A DNA stretch of 64,000 nucleotides. Source: CALJFL01 sp039964455 (GTDB lineage: Bacteria > Pseudomonadota > Gammaproteobacteria > Pseudomonadales > Halieaceae). The stretch covers positions 1 through 64,000 of the forward strand of contig JBDVXK010000003.1 of the NCBI GenBank assembly GCA_039964455.1, given 5' to 3'. Both the position numbers and the translations under genes were made by a program. Under the pieces are notes generated by a model. It saw only the letters and a list, made by a program, of their open reading frames with translations. It did no database searches and had not been told where the DNA came from. Of the stretch, positions 32,354-40,997 are shown in pieces. Each line of letters starts with the position of its first letter. The first letter of the stretch is position 1.

Positions 32354-33934
32354 TCAGGCCTTGCCAAACAGGTGCTCTGCCGTACGCAGAGCCAGCGCAT
32401 GCAAGGTAAACGTTGGATTAACCGCACCGCTTGAAGGAAACAGTCCGGTTCCCGCCACATAGACATTGTCCAACTCGTGGCAGCGTCCGTAGGAATCGGT
32501 CACCGAGGTGGCCGCATCATTTCCCATCACCGTTCCACCCATAATATGCATCGCGAAAGGTGCAGACGCCCAGACCTCGCCAGCGCCACCGGCGGCAAAC
32601 ACCTGTTTGCCCTGCTCCATTGCAACGGCCAGCAGCTTTTCAGAGGGCTGGGTAATGTTATGCACTGTCCTCGCCAGAGGCACACCGTGAGCATCCTTGT
32701 TGTTCGACAGGGTGATTCGGTTATCGGGCAAGGCGATATCTTCTGAAACACAGACCATATTGCCGATATGTTTCACCGCAGCGTCCATGAACGGCTGTAG
32801 TCGCTCACCGATGATATCGGGGCGAGTAGTGGCGATGCCCAGAAGATCATTGGGCTTCATCGCATTGGCAATCAGCCATTGATAGGAGCCAAAGGTGTCG
32901 GGGTAAGCGGTTTTGTCATCGTAGTTTTCCTGGCACAACAACTGGCCAGCAGTAGGACCCAGATGAGGCTGGGTCTCTTTATCAAATAGCCCATAAACAG
33001 ACGCTGACGGATGCGTCATCAGGTAACGGCCCAAAACCCCGTTGCGATTAGAGAGGCCATCAGGGTGCCGCGGGCTGGCTGACGCCAGCAACAAGCGCGC
33101 GCTCTGCACGGCAAAAGCAGCAACAACTACCGTATCGGCCATCACCTGCTTCTTGGCACCCGCGCCGTCAACATATTCCACACCAGTTGCCCGCTTACCA
33201 GCGTCGTCATGCAGAATGCGTGTGGCCTGGGCCCGGTTACGAATTTCCGCGCCTGCCTTCAGCGCCCAGCCCAGATACGTCACCAGGGGGTTGGCAAGCG
33301 CGCCAATCGGGCAGCCGGCATCGCACCAGCCGTCATACAAGCAGCCGCTACGACCCTTGTATTCACGAGTATTGATCGCCAGTGGAATGGCGGAAGTTTT
33401 GAGGCCCATAGCCTCGAAACCGCTGCGAATAACATCACCTTGGGCGAAAACAGGAACAGGCGGCAAGGGATAAGGCTCACCAGAAGGCCGCCAGGTTTCG
33501 CCCGTGCTATCACCACTGAGGCCGACCTCGGCTTGGACGGTGTCATAGAATGGACGTAGATCATCGTAAGCCAGAGGCCAATCGAGGCCGACTTCGTAAC
33601 GTGATGCGACTTCGAAGTCTGCTTCATGCAAACGCGGCCACACACCGTAATGATGCAGCGCGCTGCCGCCAGTACCCCACCCCGCATTGAATACATGACC
33701 AACCTTGAAGTTGCCCTCCTCTTCCACCCACGGGCCGGACCACTTGAGCTTGCGTGCCCATATTTGCGAGCTGGCAAGATCATCCAACTGCCGAGCAGGG
33801 CCCGCTTCCAGCAGCAAAACCCGTTTTCCCGCCCGTGTCGCTCTCTCTGCGATGACGCCACCAGCAGCGCCTGCGCCAACGATGACGACGTCGTAAGATT
33901 CCTTTACCGCAATCTCATTCACAGCGATTACCAA
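32354..33934 (-). CDS. GMC oxidoreductase, gluconate-2-dehydrogenase-like large subunit
   Basis: A 526-residue FAD enzyme. The FAD motif VVIVGAGAAGGVIAERATRA is near 16-35 and the FAD C-terminal module includes HIMGGTVMGND (active-site His) and NPTFTLHALALRTAEH. It lacks the classical GMC signatures and resembles the flavin subunit of membrane gluconate/sorbitol dehydrogenases. The upstream Tat-exported subunit 3 supports this. Its frame overlaps that gene by seven bases; start codons TTG 33934 or GTG 33922 are possible, neither with a strong ribosome site. A cytochrome subunit is not visible. Confidence 0.85.
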   Translation of the reverse strand: MVIAVNEIAVKESYDVVIVGAGAAGGVIAERATRAGKRVLLLEAGPARQLDDLASSQIWARKLKWSGPWVEEEGNFKVGHVFNAGWGTGGSALHHYGVWPRLHEADFEVASRYEVGLDWPLAYDDLRPFYDTVQAEVGLSGDSTGETWRPSGEPYPLPPVPVFAQGDVIRSGFEAMGLKTSAIPLAINTREYKGRSGCLYDGWCDAGCPIGALANPLVTYLGWALKAGAEIRNRAQATRILHDDAGKRATGVEYVDGAGAKKQVMADTVVVAAFAVQSARLLLASASPRHPDGLSNRNGVLGRYLMTHPSASVYGLFDKETQPHLGPTAGQLLCQENYDDKTAYPDTFGSYQWLIANAMKPNDLLGIATTRPDIIGERLQPFMDAAVKHIGNMVCVSEDIALPDNRITLSNNKDAHGVPLARTVHNITQPSEKLLAVAMEQGKQVFAAGGAGEVWASAPFAMHIMGGTVMGNDAATSVTDSYGRCHELDNVYVAGTGLFPSSGAVNPTFTLHALALRTAEHLFGKA

Positions 33935-34491
33935 CGTGTTTCAGGTTTAATGTGGGCCATATTGGGCATGCCGGCACGCGCCAGGCCCTCCTCAGTTCCG
34001 TAAGCTACATCGCAGGCATCGGCGCGCAATACGAAGGTAAAGAATCCCGCCGGGGGTCCCTCCCAGCCTTCGGGATCAGGGCCATTGATAGCAGCGATTA
34101 ACTGATCGCTGTGATCCTTTGGAAGTTTGTCCCAGCTTTTGCCATGGGTTCGCTGGGCAAGCGCGCCCGCTGCAGCAAGGGCGCCCTGATAGAAGCCACG
34201 AAAACCATCAGGTGGAACGCCCAGATACTTGAGCATCAGTAGGCAATCTTCAGCGCTGGCTGCCAGTTGGCTATCGACAAAATGGGCGACACCGGCAACG
34301 CGAGCACCGGGGACCAGCGCTTCGGCTATGCTCTCCAGGCTCGCTCTCTCAGCGGCAGTAAGCACCTGCATCGGAACATTATCAGCGTAAGCCTGCCCGG
34401 GGCTGAGCATGAGTGTGCCTGCACCGACCGTGAAGGATAACAACAATCCACTGTGTTGCAGGAATTGGCGACGGCTACCAGCCATACTCAT
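33928..34491 (-). CDS. Gluconate-2-dehydrogenase subunit-3-like Tat protein
   Basis: A 187-residue protein of the gluconate 2-dehydrogenase subunit 3 family. Residues 5-37 are a twin-arginine signal (SRRQFLQ then a hydrophobic core, ending QAYA). The mature part shows LTAAERASLESIAEALVPGA and GFRGFYQGALAAAG. In the family this small subunit carries its flavin partner across the membrane by piggy-back Tat export, which suits the adjacent unsignalled GMC protein. Its start overlaps the stop of the flavin monooxygenase gene (ATGA). Confidence 0.85.
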   Translation of the reverse strand: MSMAGSRRQFLQHSGLLLSFTVGAGTLMLSPGQAYADNVPMQVLTAAERASLESIAEALVPGARVAGVAHFVDSQLAASAEDCLLMLKYLGVPPDGFRGFYQGALAAAGALAQRTHGKSWDKLPKDHSDQLIAAINGPDPEGWEGPPAGFFTFVLRADACDVAYGTEEGLARAGMPNMAHIKPETRW

Positions 34492-35576
34492 CGTACCGGC
34501 TCACGCAGTCCCTTTTTCTCAAGCCTGGGAATAACCTCATCCCGAAAATAGGGGAACTCTTCTGCATAATCGACGAAGGCAAGCGTAGCGCCGGCAATAC
34601 CCGTGGCACTGATTTTTTCAATCTCATCGGCAATCTGGTCCGGGGTGCCCACCAGCGGGTATCCGCCATGACCTGCTGCAAATCGGTCACGGAAGTTAGC
34701 CAGAGCGTCGGGAGTGAACGACTGCGCGTGCATACCCTGTAATTTCATCAAATAATCTACGGCCTCCCAATCAGCATTCTGGTTGGCGTAGTAGTCGAGG
34801 TAATCCTCCGCCTCCTTCTGCGTAGGCCTGCAAACAACGGTGAAGAATGTCATCACACCCACATCGCGATTTACCTCAGCGGATTTTTGACGAACATCGG
34901 CCACTACTTCACTCGCCTGCCCTAAATCGAATATTGGCGTATAAAGATAGTCGGCATTGCGCATGGCGAACTTGCGCCCTTCTTCCGACGCCGCGGCATT
35001 AAGTATGGGGACATGTGATTGCACTGGCTTAGGGTTGCCATAGATGCCGGTGCCGTTGAAATACTTACCATCCCAGTCGAAGGCCTGGTCGTCTGTCCAG
35101 ATCTTCTGAACATAATCGAACCACTCCTGGGCTCGCGCATAACGTTCCGCATGATTCTCCGGCAGGTCTACACCAAAGGCGTCGTACTCCGGCTTGTTCC
35201 AGCCGGCTACCACATTTAAACCAATTCGCCCCTTGCCCAGTTGGTCAAGGGTCGCCAGCTGCTTGGCAGTCACTATCGGGTGGTTGAATGCGGTGTGCAC
35301 CGTGGCGAACACCTTGATGTTGGTGGAGTGTGCCAGCAGCCCTGCCGCCCAGGTCACTGTTTCCAGCACGCCTCCATGAAAATCGGTTTCGCCGCCATAA
35401 CCTATCCAGCGAGCAATGGGCAGCATGAACTCCAGTCCGGCCTCATCGCACATTTTTACCAGCCGGATATTGTTCTCCCAGCTATTGTCCCAGCGTTCAT
35501 CTACTTTGGTAACGGCCATGCCGCCCGAACAGTTGGATGAAAAAATGCCCAGTTTGAATTTGTTATTGCTTTGCAT
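34488..35576 (-). CDS. LLM-class flavin-dependent monooxygenase
   Basis: A 362-residue luciferase-like monooxygenase close to the RutA/SfnG/alkanesulfonate group. Recognisable blocks are IARWIGYGGETDFHGGVLE (about 56-74), GRIGLNVVAGWNKPEYDAFG (about 111-130) and GYPLVGTPDQIADEIEKIS (about 307-325). It uses FMNH2 from a separate reductase to cleave C-S or amide-like bonds. It is the first gene of an operon with the subunit-3 and GMC genes (ATGA and 7-bp overlaps). The combination suggests the monooxygenase opens a substrate whose product is then oxidised, but no substrate can be named. Confidence 0.88.
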   Translation of the reverse strand: MQSNNKFKLGIFSSNCSGGMAVTKVDERWDNSWENNIRLVKMCDEAGLEFMLPIARWIGYGGETDFHGGVLETVTWAAGLLAHSTNIKVFATVHTAFNHPIVTAKQLATLDQLGKGRIGLNVVAGWNKPEYDAFGVDLPENHAERYARAQEWFDYVQKIWTDDQAFDWDGKYFNGTGIYGNPKPVQSHVPILNAAASEEGRKFAMRNADYLYTPIFDLGQASEVVADVRQKSAEVNRDVGVMTFFTVVCRPTQKEAEDYLDYYANQNADWEAVDYLMKLQGMHAQSFTPDALANFRDRFAAGHGGYPLVGTPDQIADEIEKISATGIAGATLAFVDYAEEFPYFRDEVIPRLEKKGLREPVR

Positions 35577-35625
35577 GCCTTAGCCCCGAGTTGACCATCC
35601 GGCTCTTGCTGAGAGCCACCAGTTG

Positions 35626-35649
35626 CCGATCGACATGACAGTCGATCGG
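35626..35649. promoter_or_regulatory. Perfect 9-bp inverted repeat, candidate operator
   Basis: CCGATCGAC (35626-35634) and GTCGATCGG (35641-35649) flank six bases. It lies 50 bp upstream of the monooxygenase start, in the promoter area of that operon. It may bind a dimeric repressor; no local regulator gene identifies itself. Confidence 0.45.
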
Positions 35650-35702
35650 TGAAAATTTTAGACCTAAACTATTAATGCGGCAAGGGCTTTATCGAGAGCC
35701 CT

Positions 35703-35729
35703 GCCACTGCTACCCACGCTGGCAGTGGC
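35703..35729 (-). terminator. Hairpin after the TPR lipoprotein gene
   Basis: GCCACTGC and GCAGTGGC pair around an 11-base loop, nine bases past the stop codon, with a second small hairpin (AGGGCT/AGCCCT) beyond it. No T-run follows, so it is either a processed 3' end or a weak terminator. Confidence 0.4.
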
Positions 35730-35738
35730 AAAGGGCTA

Positions 35739-37460
35739 TTACAAGACTGAACTGGCGAGCGTGACGTCTGCTCTTGCCCAGATATTCTCAAAGCGCTGCC
35801 TGACAGCGGTAGCTTCTTCAGTCTTGCCCTGTGCATCCAGGCTGAGGGACAGCCCGAATAGCGACCAGCCATTTCGAGGGTACTGGCCCAGGTCTGCGCG
35901 ATAAACCGCCTCGGCACCTGCATAGTCACCAGCCTGCAACATTGCATGGCCCAGCGACTGCCGCGTTGGGTAGTACCAGAACGGCGGCTCGGTATAGGGC
36001 AAGGCATCCTGCCCCTCAACCGCTGCAGCAAAAGACGCTATGGCGGCTGTGTAGTCCTCCTGCGCCAAACTCAACTCTCCCTCAGCCAAACCCTGCGCAA
36101 TGGCGAGGATTTGACTCGCCGGGTAGTCATTGCCATCGAGGAACCAGATGGACTCGTTGTCCATCAGTGGCTGCATCGCGGCCAGTTCCGTGCGCGCTGC
36201 CTCCAGGTCGCTGGTACGAACAAAAGCAATCGCCCTGGCGTAGTGCCAAATGGCATTGGAGAATTTCAGTTCCGCTGGGGGTTGTGGTTCCTGCAATATC
36301 TCTTGCCAACGCGCGAACCGAACCTGCGACAACAGGGGTATGGTCTGGAAGAACTCAACGGTTGGAAATTCCTTGATCTGCTCCAGTCGGACATTGCTGG
36401 CCACTTTGCGGCCGGCTTCCAGGGCAACTTCACTGCGGCCCTCCATACTGGCGGACGCCCACAGGAAATGAATGTTGTGTGGGTAGTAAAGCGCAGGGTA
36501 AAACCCCTGGGCATTACACTGCGCAATGTAATCCTCGTCGACTTTAGCCGCGCGCACATTGGCCTCAGACGCATCGTAATAGCGACCTATACGCCAGTAA
36601 ATGTGCGATGGCATATGCACCAGATGGCCAGACCCGGGCACCATATCGGCCAGCTTATCGGCGGCATCTTCGGCGCGGCCAGGATTGGATGAGGCCTCTA
36701 CCGCGTGAATATACAGATGTAAGGCAAGCGGGTGACGCTCGTTACGCGCCATCACAGTCTCTAGGGCATTGATAACTTCACTGGTTTCGGGTTTCGGATT
36801 TTCCGCATCCAGCCAATAGTCCCAGGGCATTGTGTTCATCAGGGCCTCTGCAAACATCGCCTGAATGTCATCGTCTTGCGGATATTTTGCAGCCAGTTCG
36901 CGCATCGCTTGCGCGTAAGCCACATCCAGCGGCTGGCGGTCGCTATCCACGACGCCGTTGTAGCGCTTTGACTGGGCCTCGATGAGGGCGCGCTCACGCA
37001 CAGTGACACCGGCCGCCAACGATTGGGCTTTGTTAATGGCGGCAAAAGCGGATTCGCGATCCGCCGGCATCATAATGGCCTTGCCCTTGCTGGTGACATT
37101 GATATTGGGGCCGGTGGCCAGGGCTTCGCCCCAGAAACACATGGCACAATTAGGATCCAGCCGCTGCGAGGCTTTGAACGCGCGTACGGACTCCGCGTGA
37201 TTGAAGCCCGCGGCCATGATCATGCCTTGATTGAAATATCGCTGGGCCCAGGGGTCGGAGGTAGTAATGGGGTGGTTAAAGTCGCCCATACCATCGAGCA
37301 AGGGGGCCTGCGCCCTGGCGACTACGGCGGCCTGTTCATCAATTTCGCTGACGGCCTCGTTAGAGGTTTCCGGGGACTGATTGGCGACTGGCGTAGGGGT
37401 ATCGTTACTGCATGCTGCCAGAACAACGCTGAGCAGCAAAAGTGAAACTCTAGGAAACAT
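35739..37460 (-). CDS. TPR-repeat lipoprotein
   Basis: A 573-residue lipoprotein: lipobox LSVVLAAC with C17. The mature protein is a helical solenoid of TPR-type pairs (YFNQGMIMAAGFNHAESVRAF, FKASQRLDPNCAMCFWGEAL, QSLGHAMLQAGDYAGAEAVY, GWSLFGLSLSLDAQGKTEEA). The motif NCAMCFWGEAL is a recurrent feature of this poorly characterised group. TPR lipoproteins usually act as envelope assembly scaffolds. It stands alone between HupE and the monooxygenase operon. Confidence 0.85.
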   Translation of the reverse strand: MFPRVSLLLLSVVLAACSNDTPTPVANQSPETSNEAVSEIDEQAAVVARAQAPLLDGMGDFNHPITTSDPWAQRYFNQGMIMAAGFNHAESVRAFKASQRLDPNCAMCFWGEALATGPNINVTSKGKAIMMPADRESAFAAINKAQSLAAGVTVRERALIEAQSKRYNGVVDSDRQPLDVAYAQAMRELAAKYPQDDDIQAMFAEALMNTMPWDYWLDAENPKPETSEVINALETVMARNERHPLALHLYIHAVEASSNPGRAEDAADKLADMVPGSGHLVHMPSHIYWRIGRYYDASEANVRAAKVDEDYIAQCNAQGFYPALYYPHNIHFLWASASMEGRSEVALEAGRKVASNVRLEQIKEFPTVEFFQTIPLLSQVRFARWQEILQEPQPPAELKFSNAIWHYARAIAFVRTSDLEAARTELAAMQPLMDNESIWFLDGNDYPASQILAIAQGLAEGELSLAQEDYTAAIASFAAAVEGQDALPYTEPPFWYYPTRQSLGHAMLQAGDYAGAEAVYRADLGQYPRNGWSLFGLSLSLDAQGKTEEATAVRQRFENIWARADVTLASSVL

Positions 37461-37546
37461 GAGGAAACTCCCAGTAAGCGCGGCACAACGCGCTCCAGTG
37501 GATGTACCTCCAGCCTAGTTCAGCTCTTACATTTGCGCAAAGCCGG

Positions 37547-38548
37547 TCAGGCCAGCACTTCCAGCCCACGCTCTATGCACCACATAGCAGACAGTGCACC
37601 CAAAACATAAACCGGCACAGGCCACAACCTGTCCTCCCAGGATGCCAGTGGGCGCCGAACCAGCAGCCACAGCGCCATCACTGCAAAGATGAAGGCTATC
37701 TGGCCGATCTCGATCCCAACATTGAAGAACAACAGTGCCAGCGGCACGTTATCCTGAGGCAATCCGGTTTCTGCCAGAGCTCCCGCGAAACCCATGCCAT
37801 GAAGCAGGCCGAAACCGCCAGCCAGCCACCAGGGGTTACGCCAGAGCGCGTCATTGCGCTCCTTGCGTGTCAGCTCTACCGCCAGCACAAAGATGCTCAG
37901 GGCGATGGTGAATTCCACCAAAGCCACCGGGTAGTCAAAGAAGCCCAGCGTGACCAGTGACAGCGTAATGCTGTGGCCCAAAGTAAATGCAGTAATTGTC
38001 CACAGCAGGCGTTTGCCGCCGCCTACCAGCAGCAAGAGGCCAAAAACAAAAAGCAGGTGATCAATGCCACCCCAGATATGCTCCATACCCAGCAGCGCAT
38101 AGTCACTCATGACCTCGCCGGCACCCGGCTCTTCAGGTACCACGAATTCACCTTGCTCGGCGTTCAGCACCTCCTGATAGCGACGACCGTCAAGTAGACT
38201 TACCATCACCATTGCCGAGGCCTGATTCGCACCCAGCCCCGCAACACCAAGCGTTTGCCCGATCAAGCCTGCCTCACCGAACTCACAATTCAGCTGCCAG
38301 CTACTGACCTTGCCAGTGCCCTCCAGCTGCGCCGGGCTGGCATTGCTGACCGTGCAGTCCTCGGGCCAGGTTGGTCGCAGGGGGATATTACTGGTGCCCT
38401 GGGCCGGTGTTTTCCACACCATGTTGTATTGTCCTGCGCCAGTCTCGGTCACTTTCAACAGGGAGGGCGCAAAACGGTGTGCGCTTGCTGTCTGCGCGAA
38501 CAATGTCACAGCCAACAAAAGCAAAAGACGAGCTGACCAATTCATCAT
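37547..38548 (-). CDS. HupE/UreJ-family membrane protein
   Basis: A 333-residue protein with a signal peptide (residues 1-23, ending ASAH). An exported beta-rich domain (about 25-155) is followed by a six-helix membrane domain (about 158-330) with GMEHIWGGIDHLLFVFGLLL and GLLHGMGFAGALAETGLP. HupE/UreJ domains are linked to metal (nickel/cobalt) uptake, but this long form with an N-terminal extracytoplasmic domain is usually uncharacterised. It overlaps the parvulin gene by four bases (ATGA), so the two are translationally coupled. Confidence 0.85.
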   Translation of the reverse strand: MMNWSARLLLLLAVTLFAQTASAHRFAPSLLKVTETGAGQYNMVWKTPAQGTSNIPLRPTWPEDCTVSNASPAQLEGTGKVSSWQLNCEFGEAGLIGQTLGVAGLGANQASAMVMVSLLDGRRYQEVLNAEQGEFVVPEEPGAGEVMSDYALLGMEHIWGGIDHLLFVFGLLLLVGGGKRLLWTITAFTLGHSITLSLVTLGFFDYPVALVEFTIALSIFVLAVELTRKERNDALWRNPWWLAGGFGLLHGMGFAGALAETGLPQDNVPLALLFFNVGIEIGQIAFIFAVMALWLLVRRPLASWEDRLWPVPVYVLGALSAMWCIERGLEVLA

Positions 38549-39477
38549 GACCGCACCTCATATTGTGCGCGCAGCGCCACAATCGCATTCTGCAGAGCCG
38601 TGTTTCTGGCCCTCGACTCAAGGTCACGCACCAGCTGCTGCCGCACTTCGTCCAGCGTGGCGTCGCGGGCAGGTTCCACCGCTTCTACCCAGACATAGTG
38701 CATACCATAGGTTGAGCGTATGGGGCCCAACCAATTACCGGCGACGGGGCCGGCTTCCTCAAGGTTTTTTACGAATGCCGCACCAAAGTGCCGGGCGAGC
38801 TGATCCGGAGATAGCTTGGCAAACTCGTAGCCGGGCAGGAATGGCGAGCTGAGTTGCCTTGCCTGACGGGCGTCAAGGTTATCGGCACTGATGGTTGCCA
38901 CTACATCCGGGATATCGTCTTCACGATCCCGGGAAAAATAAATATGGGCAATGGTATAACGCGGCTTCAATCGCAGCTCATCGCGGCGTTTTTCAAACTC
39001 GGCGGCCAGGTCTGCCTCGGTCAGGGCGGCGGGCGGGTTCCCGGCTAAAAGCAGCTGCTCCATAATCTGTATCAGGCGTCGCTTGACCACCTCGTCACCA
39101 AGATGCAGCCGCATCTCCAGTGCTTGTTCATAAAGCTCTTCGTCGCTTTTGCCTTCCGCTATTTGCAGAAAGTGCATATTGCGCAGCAGGCGCTGGTAAA
39201 TCACGGTGTCGTAGAGGTGCAGCTCGAATGCCAGCGCACGCTGAAACAGCATATCGCGATCCAGTTCTGCCTCAACGAGGCCAGACATCTGCGCTTCTGT
39301 CGGCATACGACCGGTGGTAGAGAACCACTGCTGCTGCAGTGCTTCAATACGGGCTGGCGCAAGAGGACCCACGACGGGTTTGGGCTCGGGAAAAATCTGT
39401 TGCTGCAACTCGAACAACAGGAAACCTAATAGCAAAAAATGTACCCACGGCTTTTTCAGCCACGACAACAAACGCAC
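38545..39477 (-). CDS. Membrane-anchored parvulin-type peptidyl-prolyl isomerase
   Basis: A 310-residue protein: an N-terminal membrane anchor (about residues 10-27), a helical SurA-like chaperone region (about 45-150) and a PpiC/parvulin domain (about 160-275) with RYTIAHIYFSR, LSPDQLARHFGAAFVKNL and YGMHYVWVEAVEPA. It would assist folding of exported proteins. The overlapping downstream HupE gene suggests it folds that protein's external domain. The isomerase active-site details are not checked residue by residue. Confidence 0.8.
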   Translation of the reverse strand: MRLLSWLKKPWVHFLLLGFLLFELQQQIFPEPKPVVGPLAPARIEALQQQWFSTTGRMPTEAQMSGLVEAELDRDMLFQRALAFELHLYDTVIYQRLLRNMHFLQIAEGKSDEELYEQALEMRLHLGDEVVKRRLIQIMEQLLLAGNPPAALTEADLAAEFEKRRDELRLKPRYTIAHIYFSRDREDDIPDVVATISADNLDARQARQLSSPFLPGYEFAKLSPDQLARHFGAAFVKNLEEAGPVAGNWLGPIRSTYGMHYVWVEAVEPARDATLDEVRQQLVRDLESRARNTALQNAIVALRAQYEVRS

Positions 39478-39517
39478 GCCCTACCCTCCAGGTGGTATCA
39501 GTGAATAAATCAGAAAA

Positions 39518-40330
39518 TCAATTTTCGTAGGTGGCTTTACGCTTTTCCATTTGAGCCTGAATGCCTGCTTGCAGGTCGCGCTCACTGAGCATGCCAGAAT
39601 TCCAGGTGGCAATATGGTCCAGACCATCAGCAACGGAATGATCACGACTGTAAAGCAGCATGTTCTTGGTGCCTCGAATGGCCAGTGGTGACTTGGAGGC
39701 AATATCCCTGGCGATGGCAGTGACCTCTTCCAGCATCACGTCCCTGTTTTCGAACACACGATTAACAAACCCCTGCTCGCGTGCCTCTTCAGCGCCCATA
39801 TCCCGTCCCGTGTACGCCAGTTCGCGCACTACGCCGTCAGGAATGATTTTCGGCAGGCGTTGCAAGGTGCCCACATCTGCTGTCATACCAATATCGATTT
39901 CACGTATGGAAAAGAAAGCATCCTTAGTGGCGTAACGCATATCGCAACAGCAGGTAAGGTCAACACCGCCACCGATACAGGTGTAGTGGATGGCGGCCAG
40001 CACAGGCTTACGACACTTCTCTATCGCGCTGAGGTTATCCTGTAGCTTCAGCACATTTTGCCTGAATGCTTCTGCCCTGCGAGCGGGATCAGGAGAGTCA
40101 CTGATCAAGTCGCCGAACATGGCAAGGTCCAGACCCGCGCAAAAGTGTTTGCCGTTACCGGCCAGAATAACCGCCCTGACATCAGGCTCACTGTCACACC
40201 ACTCAAAGCATTGCTGCAATTCGGTCCACATTGCTGCGCTCATCGAATTGGCTTTGTCCGGTCGGTTCAGGAAAACCGTTACAACCTGTTGCTCAAGCTC
40301 CACTGCCAGTGTCTGGTACTCAGGGGTCAT
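39518..40330 (-). CDS. Enoyl-CoA hydratase/isomerase (crotonase) family
   Basis: A 270-residue crotonase: oxyanion-hole residues in AGNGKHFCAGLDLAMFGD (about 57-74) and ACIHYTCIGGG-like ILAAIHYTCIGGGVDLTCCC near 110-125, plus GMTADVGTLQRLPKIIPDG. It hydrates or isomerises enoyl-CoA substrates. The D in the DVGTL block suggests a dienoyl-CoA isomerase-like subgroup; this is a suggestion only. It precedes no other fatty-acid gene here. Confidence 0.87.
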   Translation of the reverse strand: MTPEYQTLAVELEQQVVTVFLNRPDKANSMSAAMWTELQQCFEWCDSEPDVRAVILAGNGKHFCAGLDLAMFGDLISDSPDPARRAEAFRQNVLKLQDNLSAIEKCRKPVLAAIHYTCIGGGVDLTCCCDMRYATKDAFFSIREIDIGMTADVGTLQRLPKIIPDGVVRELAYTGRDMGAEEAREQGFVNRVFENRDVMLEEVTAIARDIASKSPLAIRGTKNMLLYSRDHSVADGLDHIATWNSGMLSERDLQAGIQAQMEKRKATYEN

Positions 40331-40363
40331 AAACTTTCTCTCATCTTTTTATCTCTTTTTTCG

Positions 40364-40921
40364 TTACCACTGCGATACAAAGTTCGCCTGTGAAAGCTGC
40401 GGCAGCGTCTTGGCATTACCGTCGCGCGTGCCGATGTAAATAAACCCGACGACTTCCTCGTTCTCTTTCAACCCCAGTTCCGCCATCACCTTAGGGTCAA
40501 AGGCGGCGTCACCGGTACGCCAGATGCCCGCATAACCCTGGGCTTCAGCGGCCAGCAGCAACGCGTGGGCGGCACAACCAGCCGACAAGCGCTGTTCGAT
40601 TGCGGGCACTTTCGGATGTTCACTGAGGCAGGCCACACTGACGATCAAGACAGGTGCACGCAATGCAGAATTCCTGGCCTTGTTTAGGGCGGCTTCGTCG
40701 GCGTCTGGCTTACGCTGCAGCAGACAGCGCTCCAGAACCTTACCAAACTCGACTCGTCGCTCGCCACTGATGGTGATAAAGCGCCACGGACGCAGCCAGG
40801 CATGATCGGGCGCCCGCAGCGCTGCATCATACATAGCCTGTAACTCAGCCTCGTTGGGGCCCGGCTCGGTCAATTTGGGCGCTGAATTCCTCGCATGGAG
40901 AAAACGCAGTATCTCGGTCAT
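40364..40921 (-). CDS. Nitroreductase-family FMN protein (YdjA-like)
   Basis: A 185-residue YdjA-type nitroreductase: RNSAPKL at the N-terminus, RAPDHAWLRPWRFITI (about 36-51, FMN phosphate contacts), AGCAAHALLLAAEAQGYAGI (about 119-138) and GLKENEEVVGFIYIGTRDG. It reduces nitro or quinone groups using NAD(P)H. It lies 33 bp upstream of the crotonase on the same strand, so the two may be co-transcribed. Confidence 0.88.
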   Translation of the reverse strand: MTEILRFLHARNSAPKLTEPGPNEAELQAMYDAALRAPDHAWLRPWRFITISGERRVEFGKVLERCLLQRKPDADEAALNKARNSALRAPVLIVSVACLSEHPKVPAIEQRLSAGCAAHALLLAAEAQGYAGIWRTGDAAFDPKVMAELGLKENEEVVGFIYIGTRDGNAKTLPQLSQANFVSQW

Positions 40922-40997
40922 GGTAACTGTATCTGTCTGATATCGCGCAGCATGATAACAGTAATTCTCAGGGTTTCGCAGGCGCTATTATCGCCTC

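Noticed and set aside
35946..36692. 248-codon plus-strand frame
   Set aside because: It lies wholly inside the TPR lipoprotein gene and is a shadow of its high-GC third positions.
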